Of a stretch of DNA of 64,000 nucleotides, positions 39,690-49,300 are shown in pieces. This DNA comes from Maniola hyperantus. Lineage: Eukaryota; Arthropoda; Insecta; Lepidoptera; Nymphalidae. The notes beneath the pieces were generated by a model. It saw only the letters and a program-made list of their open reading frames with translations. It was not told where the DNA came from and did not search any database. The stretch lies in NCBI RefSeq assembly GCF_902806685.2, contig NC_048541.1, positions 2,167,465-2,231,464 of the forward strand, written 5' to 3'. The translations under genes were made by a program, and so were the position numbers. How positions within the stretch are numbered: position 1 is the stretch's first letter; each line of letters starts with the position of its first letter.

Positions 39690-40385
39690 TGTGGCTCATT
39701 CTATTGTACACAATCTCTTAACTAAACTGAAAGGTCAAAATCTATACCCTATCCGCGGATTGAAGTTTGCACAGCGTTCTCTCGTATTACGTAACAACGT
39801 AATCCGATAAACATGATAGAGCCTAAAATCTCAGAGGGCGTTAACCATTTTGATCCACCGGCCAATCACAAACATGTTTTTAAAAACATTCGAAATTCAA
39901 ATCTAAATGTTTTCAAAAACATTCGAAATTCAATTCAAAAATGTTTTCAAAAACATTCGAAATTAAATTCGAAAACATAGTTTTGTATGTGACTTGATTA
40001 AAACGATTAGCGCCCACTGAGATATTTGTCTCTGTCATTTTCATGGGATTACGTAACGAAGAGAGAGCTATAATAACTTCTTTCCATGGATAGAGTATAA
40101 TATATCTAGCTATCCTTTCCCGCTTATTTGAAATTAACACATAAACATAGTTTCATTTGTGATTGGTTGGTAACTGAAAATAGCGCCTGCTGAGATTTTT
40201 GGCTCTATCATTTATATGAGATTATATATTATGTATATGGGAGCGCTATACTAACTCTATTCCGCGGATAGGGTATAGTGCTATTCTTTTCCACAGAGAG
40301 CAGTACGAAAGTGCAATAGCAACACATTAATTACTTAAATCGGTCATTTTAATTTAGAGATTGTTTAGAACAGAATTAGACACAA
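39690..40385. mobile_element. MITE-3 long variant (~695 bp)
   Basis: It has MITE-3 ends (tgtggctcattctattgtac ... 'tagagattgtttagaacaga') but a long interior with 'caaacatgttttta', repeated 'aaaaacattcgaaattcaa' and 'agagcctaaaatctcag'. It shares this interior with 42,585-43,048. Confidence 0.8.
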
Positions 40386-40503
40386 TTATTTAGTTAATTA
40401 TAATAATTAAGAAGTAAAGTAAATATTACTCCTGTAATCTTATCTTATAAATAATGACGCTATTCTAAACCTTTATAATTTCGCTATAATATTATGTATA
40501 GTA

Positions 40504-40643
40504 CGCGACAGGTTGACATGGCAATCGGGGTGGGGATGCCCCGCACAGCCCCCGCGCTAACCGGTGCGGGCGAGCGCGAGTGACGTGCGGGTGTGCGGGG
40601 CATCCCTCCGTCTCATACCACGATTGCCACCCTGACCTGTAGC
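40504..40643. mobile_element. GC-rich TIR MITE-1, copy 5
   Basis: cgcgacaggttgacatggca and 'ttgccaccctgacctgtagc' are imperfect inverted ends. Core 'gagtgacgtgcgggtgtgcg'. Confidence 0.88.
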
Positions 40644-40803
40644 GGATTTTATGTAATCATTTTTATACACTACATAATATTATTTTTATAAGCACTTACG
40701 GAATTTCGCCGGGTTTTTAAACAATTTTGGCATAATTTTGAGCCCGGCGCGGCGACATGATCAATCATGTCGTGAAAATGCTCAAACATCTATAAACAGT
40801 ATA

Positions 40804-41263
40804 GAGCAAGATCCCGGGGCAACCAGACGTTACTTAATTTCTAAGAAACAAAATGTGTAATACTTAGTATTAGTGTGTACGTCTACCTTTAACGTACGCA
40901 TATTTGCTTGCTTGTGCCAACGGCCAATTTGTAGGTATCAGCTGCTAAAGTTACCTACGTAAAAACATTACTCACTTTCCTTTAAGTCTGGGTGTCGATT
41001 TATATTAAGTATAACTATTAAGAAAGTTTAGCAGCCATTGACTAATATATTACTTCGTATGGACAGGGTTATTGAACAAACAAAATAGCACCGACTCATT
41101 GGTGCTTTGCACCAATGGAACGTCAGCCGCAAGCCAAGCTAGCAGATATGCGTAGGTATCTTAAAAATACACACTAAAATCTGCTCTATCGCACAGAATT
41201 TGTTAGAATATTTGGTAGAATCTCAGAAAATAAGTAACGTCTGGCGGTCCTGAGATCTTGGAC
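40804..41263. mobile_element. TIR element (~460 bp)
   Basis: 'caagatcccggggcaaccag' + 'acgttactta' on the left against 'taagtaacgtctggcggtcc' + 'tgagatcttg' on the right: ~32-bp inverted ends. No open frame. Confidence 0.8.
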
Positions 41264-41285
41264 CATAGTCTGTGTACTCTGGTAT

Positions 41286-41444
41286 AAGTTCCGCAAATTG
41301 CTATTGCGCTGGAACCACGTCTCATTAACATCTGAATGACGTCATTTTGACGTCAGCCGAAATAAAAATATACCATCAGCTCGAAACAGTCTAGTGCTGA
41401 CGTCACTAAACTGCCGGCCACGCGTTTTAGCAATTTGCGGGACG
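41286..41444. mobile_element. TIR MITE-2, copy 4
   Basis: aagttccgcaaattgctatt and 'agcaatttgcgggac'; interior 'ttgacgtcagccgaaataaa'. A full-length comparison for the split copy at 11,384. Confidence 0.9.
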
Positions 41445-41870
41445 TTGCAGTGCTCATTTTTACAGTTTTAAAAAATAAATTTTTTAAATATATTTTACCA
41501 TAGATATTAAAATGCATTGCTATGGTCAAAAAATAATTATATAAATTTTTCCTGTATTTAATAAAAAATAAACATTTAAAATATTATAATCAATAAGTAT
41601 AGGTACTTAATTCTTATAAAATAAAAGGTAGTTTGAAGTGTGCTTTATTTTTTAGGTACTCGTGGGTATTAAAAATATACTTGATTCATATAATTATTAT
41701 GACTTTGACTGAGTTAATTTGTTTTCATATATTTTGTAAGTAATAATTATAACTAATAAATTAGAATAAAAAATAGGGCTTTGATAGAAAATATACCATC
41801 AGTTTAATCGAATTATGTACACCTATTATATCAATATTTTTGACTGATTAGATAAAACGTGTAACTTATG
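41445..41870. other. AT-rich intergenic, nothing recognised
   Basis: No gene or repeat seen. Confidence 0.4.
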
Positions 41871-41874
41871 GTAT

Positions 41875-42009
41875 AGTCCGTAAAAAATGACTCCTCAAGT
41901 ACCATTTTAACTCTATGGGTTAACTGTCATATGAACAGTACGGTTCACCTTTAAAATAAATTTAACATAAAAAGTTAAAATGGCGCGTGAGGAGTCGTTT
42001 TTATGCACT
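41875..42009. mobile_element. Palindromic MITE (~135 bp)
   Basis: 'aaaaatgactcctca' plus 'gtaccattttaact' pairs with 'agttaaaatggcgcg' and 'tgaggagtcgttttt'. The loop contains 'ttaactgtcatatgaacagt'. Confidence 0.82.
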
Positions 42010-42426
42010 ATATATATAACGTTTAATATTTTGCGTTTGGCAATTTTGAAATACTTAGTTTAAGTTCTTATTTTTATTTTATTTTAGTATTTATTAAGAG
42101 TGATATAATATGTACATTGTACATACCAAATAATTATTGTGCTATGGATCAAGTTAAATTAAGACTAAACGAATTCAATAATTTCATATTTCCCATAACT
42201 CCAATGCTTGTTTTCACTTTGTCTATCCATTTCGGTAATTATGTATATTGACTAGACATTATTTATAATTTTCCTACAATATTTTAAGCATTATATTGCG
42301 TCATATTTATGCCATAAGTAATTCTTTTACGATAATAATAATTTGTTAGATCGATAAATAAGTATTTTATATCTACATTTGAATATTCATATTATAAGCT
42401 ATCTTAAACTAAAGAAAAAATAGAAT
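42010..42426. other. AT-rich intergenic, nothing recognised
   Basis: No gene or repeat seen. Confidence 0.4.
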
Positions 42427-42583
42427 GTGGCCAATCGTACTGTACAAAAACTCTAAACTTAAATTGACAGATCTAAACTCTAGTACTATTCTTTTCTGCA
42501 GGGAGCATTATGAAAGATATAGCCATATATTCATTTAGACCTGTCATTTTAATTTAGTTTGTGTACAACCGAATTAGTCACAC
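42427..42583. mobile_element. MITE-3, copy 4 (diverged)
   Basis: 'tggccaatcgtactgtacaa' and 'gtgtacaaccgaattagtca'; centre 'ctattcttttctgcaggga'. Confidence 0.8.
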
Positions 42584-42584
42584 T

Positions 42585-43048
42585 GAGGTTAATTTCGTTG
42601 TACACAGTCTCGTAACTAAATTGCCAGATCTATACTCTATCCATGAAAAGTTAGTATAGCGCTCTCTCTGATCCGTAATCCCATACAAATGATAGAGCCA
42701 AAAATCTCAGTGAGCGTTAACCATTTTGAGCCACCACCCAATCACAAACATGTTTTCAAAAAATATTCGAAATTTAATTCGAATATTATGTTTTTAAAAA
42801 CATTCAAAATTCAATTCGAAAACATAAGTTCATGTGTGATTAAAATGGTTAGCGCCCACTGAATTATTTGTCTCCGTCATTTTCATGAGATTGCGTAACA
42901 GAGAGAGCGCTATACTAACTTCTTTCCCTCGATAGAGTATAAATCTAGCTATCCTTTTCCGCAGGGAACATTATAAAAGGGATGGAAATACATTTATTTA
43001 GTCATTTTACTTTAGTTCAGAGATTGTGTATAACAGAATTAACCACAA
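42585..43048. mobile_element. MITE-3 long variant (~464 bp)
   Basis: It abuts the preceding copy. Ends 'ttaatttcgttgtacacagt' and 'ttgtgtataacagaattaac'. Interior shared with 39,690-40,385 ('aatgatagagccaaaaatct', 'caatcacaaacatgttttca'). Confidence 0.8.
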
Positions 43049-43231
43049 TATGATTACTTTAAAACTAGTAACTATTTTCTATATATTTTTGGTACAGATC
43101 GTGATAATATTATGTACTCGAATTATTATTATTAATAACTACACGAAGATCATAATATCAGCCTTAGCAATTATTTTTGGAACTTCGGACTAGATTCAAT
43201 TATTTCATGAGATCTTTTATGGAATGTAAAG

Positions 43232-44036
43232 TATTACCACTTTTATAAAGCGCATCGCAACCTAACGCCAACTAAAATCGAATGTACACCAATAAAATAC
43301 AGGGGAGCTAGCCGTGCACCCACCGGCTTCTCCCACCAGTGGGTGAAAGGGGAATTCGTATTTCCCCGTACACCCACTGCATTAAGGGTAGGAATTAAAT
43401 GTAAAACTATGTTGAGACATTATATCGCGAAATAAATACGAAATAATTAAATTTACATAGCACTCTATTAAAAACAATAATAGAGAATGCCATGATAATG
43501 CTTCCTTACTTGCTGCATTTTTATCAAAAATTCATGGACATAAATTGAAAAATTATACTTAGATTTTGCAATTTATAAAAATCCAGAAACATATAACCTG
43601 TAGGTATCAATCAAAATAACAAATAAATAATGATAATTTAACCTTGATAATACTTTACTATTTCCTTCACTTACAGTCTTAGCTCTTAAAAAGTGCTACA
43701 GACCTATGTAAAATTAACTATTTTGTATTTATTTATCGATACGTTAACTTCAACTCTAACGCAGTGGGTGTACGGGTAAGTACGAATTCCCCTTGGACCC
43801 ACTGGTGGGAGAAGCCGGTGGGTGCACGGGTAGCTCCTCGAGATACAGACCTTATTGCTTGACGTTAAGATTTTAAACACCAGAACAACACAAACTCATG
43901 CTATCTCGCTCATAATTTGCGTGTACAAAACGTGGCGCATAAGCAACAACCAATAGCGCACCGACGCGACGCACGCTATGATTGGCTGAGGTAATTTTCG
44001 CGCCTTTCAAACTGCGTAACTTATAAAAGTGGTAGT
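43232..44036. mobile_element. Outer TIR element containing a second TIR element
   Basis: 'tattaccacttttataaag' (43,232) and 'cttataaaagtggtagtata' (44,018) are inverted. Inside lies a complete second element (43,302-43,838), so this appears to be one MITE inserted in another. Confidence 0.75.
43302..43838. mobile_element. Inner TIR element with ~80-bp arms (~537 bp)
   Basis: 'gccgtgcacccaccggcttc' + 'tcccaccagtgggt' pairs with 'acccactggtgggagaagcc' + 'ggtgggtgcacgg'. The arms continue through 'ggggaattcgta' and 'gtacacccactgc'. AT-rich interior, no open frame. Confidence 0.88.
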
Positions 44037-44040
44037 ATAT

Positions 44041-45560
44041 AAATAAACTTACTTCCTACTACTACTTTATACTAGTGTACAGTCAGAATAAAAAGCTTTG
44101 ATAGATGAAGGTCATGTAAATATAAACTTAAAAATATAACTTTGTAAAATATTGTGCTAGTTTTGTTCTTTTTGTAAATAAACGCAAACTAATTTACAGC
44201 TTTTTTTTAATTTAATTTAATTTAAAATAACTTTATTGTTAATAGATTTACAGAGAGTAAGAATACAGGATACACTTAAAAAACAAAGGGCGACCTTATC
44301 ACTAAAGTGATCTCTTCCAGGCAACCCATACTTAAGAACTTATAGAACTGTAAGACGGGGAGTCGCAATTTAGCTATAAATATAATATATATATATTGGA
44401 GGGTCGATATTGAAAGAGTTCTTACTGTCTGTAGACACCGTGAAAAGAAACGTATGAGCTTTACTCTACGGAAGGTAGCCATCTTTATTTTAGTTGTCAG
44501 AGTTGGACTTTGACACGCACGAATTTTGTTCACAATTTTCTCTCGCGTTAAATTAATTAAGTATCAGATTATAGCTTAGCTAATTATTATTCTTTGAGAT
44601 AGGTAGGTAGTTTCTTAATCGTGATATTTAATTCGGTGATTGTGATATAGTTAGAACAGTAATTGTTCGATGCTAATGTACATTGTGTTAAATCGTAACA
44701 TCTAGTGCCATCCGGTGACGTTGTCTGCAAAGCACTATTAATAATGTTCGCGTAGTTGTTCGACGAATATGGAATACTAATTATTATTGGTGAATATTAG
44801 AGTAATTCGTGAGTTAACGTTTGGCTCAGTGGATAGATTATTATAAGGACATCCGTTAAGGTTATTTCTGCAGACGCTAGTGATTTAGAGTGTAATTGGA
44901 GATATACCGGCAGTTGAGATAATGATTAGTTTGAAGTGATAGTTTAGTGCGATAGTAACTTGAAGTTAACTTTGATAGTAGGTACCCGCTTTAGAATCGT
45001 ATAACCCGGTTGGTAAAGAATCATTGATGACTCTCGTGTAATGTTGAAATGGAATAGACAATGAGTTGCCCATGAGATCGAATAGCTTACATTCTACCTG
45101 GTTTCTGTTGTGATCGCTTATTTGGGTGGATAGTAGTCGTGGCGCGTGTGGCGCACGATGCTATGGTGTTCTGTATGCAGATGTGCACAGAGTGGAGAAG
45201 GTAGAGCTATTGCGATATTCTGAATTGGTAATGAGAAGTCAATTATAAGATCTGGTTTAGATCGTAAGAGAGTCGATGCAATGATCCTTTTAAGAGCGTT
45301 CATGAAGTTGTGATTGATTACCTTGAGATGATTAGATAACGGAGTGGGTCGTGACTTGATTGAGAGGTTGCAATAGCAATTGCGCCCTAATCACACGATG
45401 TAGTGTTTAGCTTAGGGTAGCTAGTTTAGAGTGAGGTGAGGGGTCGCTGTGAGGGGTGGTTGGAGGCGACCATAGGTAGGGTTAGGTTAGGGTGATCTGG
45501 TTGTGTTACGTTGATGGTTTCCATGTGCGATACGTTACTGAGAACTATTTGTAAAGAACA
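44041..45560 (-). repeat. Probable LINE 3' remnant and unassigned GT-rich sequence
   Basis: 44,205-44,345 contains 'gggcgaccttatcactaaag' and 'ctcttccaggcaaccca', shared with 52,590-52,640. I take it as a LINE 3' end in antisense. The rest to 45,560 is GT-rich with an 85-codon and a 61-codon minus frame (44,276-44,533; 45,118-45,303) that I do not recognise. Confidence 0.4.
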
Positions 45561-46168
45561 TGGATTAAAGTACCTACTTATTAATTACTACCTTCTGATG
45601 TCGGCTAAAGATGAATAATAATTGTCAGCCATCCTCCTGTTCTCCGACATATATAAATATATATAGGTATATATAAACACATACACTCTAATAGGTACAT
45701 ACTATAAAATATAATATAATATATACAATATACATGGATATAAATACTATATAAAATCAATATAGTATAATTACAAATTAGCTTTTTTTCTTACAAATTA
45801 GCCATCGCAGAAAAAACTTTTTGTCTTTATCATTTATATGGGACTAACAGCTAACTTCGTCTACAAGGACTACACAAATTTCAGCCCGATCCGTATAGTA
45901 GTTTGAGATGTCCGTTGATAGATCAATCAGTCAGTCAGTTAACTTTTTCTTTTTTGTATAGATTACATTACATAACAGAGAATGTCCTATATTATAACTT
46001 CTCTCTGCAGATAGAGTAAGTATAGAATTGTGGCACTGCTGAGTATGAAATGGCATAAAGTGAGGTCATCAAAAATTTGATATGTTGCCATTTCACAGTC
46101 GATATGTCAAAGCCTTTACAAAACAAACTAAATCATTACCCAATATAAAGAATAACAAAATAAAATGA
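45561..46168. other. Intergenic; TMEM237 3' flank
   Basis: 45,645-45,770 is (TATA)-rich. 45,855-45,962 is an antisense Rpt-C end ('cgtctacaaggactacacaa', 'cagtcagtcagtta'). The TMEM237 3' UTR must begin at 46,168 on the minus strand; no canonical AATAAA is obvious. Confidence 0.45.
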
Positions 46169-46336
46169 TCATCCAATACTCTGCAAGGAATGTTTGAACT
46201 GTAGCAGTTTGCTGAGGTTCACGTGGACCAGGTCAGGAGGGTTCGATATGATGAAGTACACCAAGCCTAGGATCGAGAGCACCGCCCGCCATATTGAGAA
46301 GTGAGTCCACGTGTGGTAGAACGTTGGGATTGTGGG
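46169..46336 (-). CDS. Tmem237: TMEM237 exon 6 (last)
   Basis: The acceptor on the minus strand is ttattgtttcag. 55 codons: PTIPTFYHTWTHFSIWRAVL, then the fourth span (SILGLVYFIISNPPD) and LVHVNLSKLLQF, ending KHSLQSIG and TGA. Phase 0 matches exon 5. Confidence 0.92.
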   Translation of the reverse strand, partial: PTIPTFYHTWTHFSIWRAVLSILGLVYFIISNPPDLVHVNLSKLLQFKHSLQSIG

Positions 46337-49300
46337 CTGAAACAATAACAATGATTGCGTCAAATTTTTCAACAATGTTCCCTGAGAAAGAAAGAAAAGA
46401 CGTTTATTTACTAAACTGTGCCACACATCACATCTTATAACTAAGAGCTGGTTATTTGAAAAACACAGAAAAAGGATGGCAACCATCTTGCCATAGTGAT
46501 TGTACCAGACAGCACTTGGATTTTTACTTATATGGGCTGAAATTCCATATCTAAATCAAGTGTGGTACATTTTAGGGTTCCGTACCTCAAAAGGAAAAAA
46601 AGCACCCTTATAGGATCACATCGTTGTCTGCATCTCTATATATAGTCTGTCTGTCCGTCTGTCTGTCAAGAAAACCTGTAGGGTACTTTCCTTTAGTTAA
46701 CCTAGATTCATGAAATTTGGGAGGTAGGTCTTACAGCATAAATAAAGGAATAAATCCGACGTGGTTTTCGGATTTGTGGTTACATCTGTTATCACTGTAT
46801 GTTCTAAAACAGATTTTTCCTCATAGTTATGCATAATAGTTTTTAATTTACCGTGCAAAATGTCGAAAAAATACCCGAATAGAACCCTCGGTGCGCGGGT
46901 CTGACTCGCACTTAGCCGGTTTTTTATTTATTAAAAAGCATTATTTTGCCACATTTATTGAATTTATTGACCGACAATCTACGTCTTTGCTCAAAGTTTC
47001 CGATATGGACTCCGTATTTCCTGCAATGGGTAACCTAAGTACCTTCAAGTCAAGACTCAAGAGTCATCCTTTAGACAAGCTCGCTCCAACCTAGACCTCA
47101 TCAGTGTTTTTCATTAAGCATGATTGTCGTCAAGCCCAATCACTAGTACTATAGGTTGGAACTATATAGTAACTCACGGTGGTCATATTGGCGGTGATGT
47201 TGGCCACCAGCGGCGCGTACTGGTAGACCATCAGCTCGTCATACATCCTGGCCGCCGTGCACACGAGCAAACAAGCTGTGTACAAGATCACTAGTACTAT
47301 AGGTTGGAACTATATAGTGACTCACGGTGGTCATATTGGCGGTGATGTTGGCCACCAGCGGCGCGTACTGGTAGACCATCAGCTCGTCATACATCCTGGC
47401 CGCCGTGCACACGAGCAAACAAGCTGTGTACAAGATCACTAGTACTATAGGTTGGAACTATATAGTGACTCACGGTGGTCATATTGGCGGTGATGTTGGC
47501 CACCAGCGGCGCGTACTGGTAGACCATCAGCTCGTCATACATCCTGGCCGCCGTGCACACGAGCAAACAAGCTGTGTACAAGATCACTAGTACTATAGGT
47601 TGGAACTATATAGTGACTCACGGTGGTCATATTGGCGGTGATGTTGGCCACCAGCGGCGCGTACTGGTAGACCATCAGCTCGTCATACATCCTGGCCGCC
47701 GTGCACACGAGCAAACAAGCTGTGTACAAGATCACTAGTACTATAGGTTGGAACTATATAGTGACTCACGGTGGTCATATTGGCGGTGATGTTGGCCACC
47801 AGCGGCGCGTACTGGTAGACCATCAGCTCGTCATACATCCTGGCCGCCGTGCACACGAGCAAACAAGCTGTGTACAAGATCACTAGTACTATAGGTTGGA
47901 ACTATATAGTGACTCACGGTGGTCATATTGGCGGTGATGTTGGCCACCAGCGGCGCGTACTGGTAGACCATCAGCTCGTCATACATCCTGGCCGCCGTGC
48001 ACACGAGCAAACAAGCTGTGTACAAGATCACTAGTACTATAGGTTGGAACTATATAGTGACTCACGGTGGTCATATTGGCGGTGATGTTGGCCACCAGCG
48101 GCGTGTACTGGTAGACCATCAGCTCGTCATACATCCTGGCCGCCGTGCACACGAGCAAACAAGCTGTGTACAGGATCACTAGTACTATAGGTTGGAACTA
48201 TATAGTAACTCACGGTGGTCATATTGGCGGTGATGTTGGCCACCAGCGGCGCGTACTGGTAGACCATCAGCTCGTCATACATCCTGGCCGCCGTGCACAC
48301 GAGCAAACAAGCTGTGTACAGGATCACTAGTACTATAGGTTGGAACCACGGCTGCAGGCCGCGGGTCAGGTCGATGCTGGTTACGTCTAACCTGGAATGG
48401 AAATATCCTTCATGAAGCTTTTAAGGTGGCAGCCCCACCGGTAGGCTTTGGGCATTATAGGTAAATCACTTGCTTACCGAAAATTGTATGATTATGGAAA
48501 TATTTTAGCCTTTAAACTACTGTGAGTGATTTCCATTATAAATAATATCTGTCCCAGCTGTACTCACGTGTCTAGTCGACGTTAGCCCGACTAAACACGT
48601 GAGTACAGCCGGGACAGATATTATTTATTATGGAAATAGACAATTAATACTATGATCCGGGCTGATAACAAGATGACTTTCGGCACGCAAATTAAGCAAT
48701 TCCTTAGGTTTACTATAATAATATTTAGGAATAGTGTCTGCTCTCTGCGCCATAGAGACCGACATCAATAACTGGAATAACTGGAATTTTTCTTGTTCTT
48801 CAGTTATTTTCCTGCAGTAAAATGTGCTATACAAAGTCCAATAGTAACTATGGAGCAGCAGGTGACCCTACATACCTTCCAATATTGACAGCAGACATAG
48901 CATAGTGTGGCCACATCCTGTAGTATGGTGACAAGCATGTGGAAGGTCGGGCACCCAGCGTCCAGACTGTCCATGTAACTAATACACAGTAAGTAAAAGT
49001 AGCCTGACTCACCTATCCAATACTGATAGTAAACATAGCACACAGAAGAAGTAGTAAGTGGCCACATATGGCATGGTGACCAGCGCATGGAAGGAAAGGT
49101 GGCCCGCGTCCAAACTGTCTGAATAACTAATCAGCAGTAGGTGTAAGAGTGATAGACCGCCTAGCACGCCATGGCATGCTGGTGCGCAGTTGCGCCACGC
49201 CTTTTGAGCCGTTAGAGCTACATCCAAGGGAGTCAGGTTACCTATCCTGAAAACAAAACCAAAATCTAAGTTCTTGGTCCGCTTTCTGAATTAGTGGTAG

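Noticed and set aside
45476..45492. Telomere-like TTAGG units (aggtagggttaggttaggg)
   Set aside because: Only two or three units in a GT-rich stretch; insect telomeric arrays are far longer.
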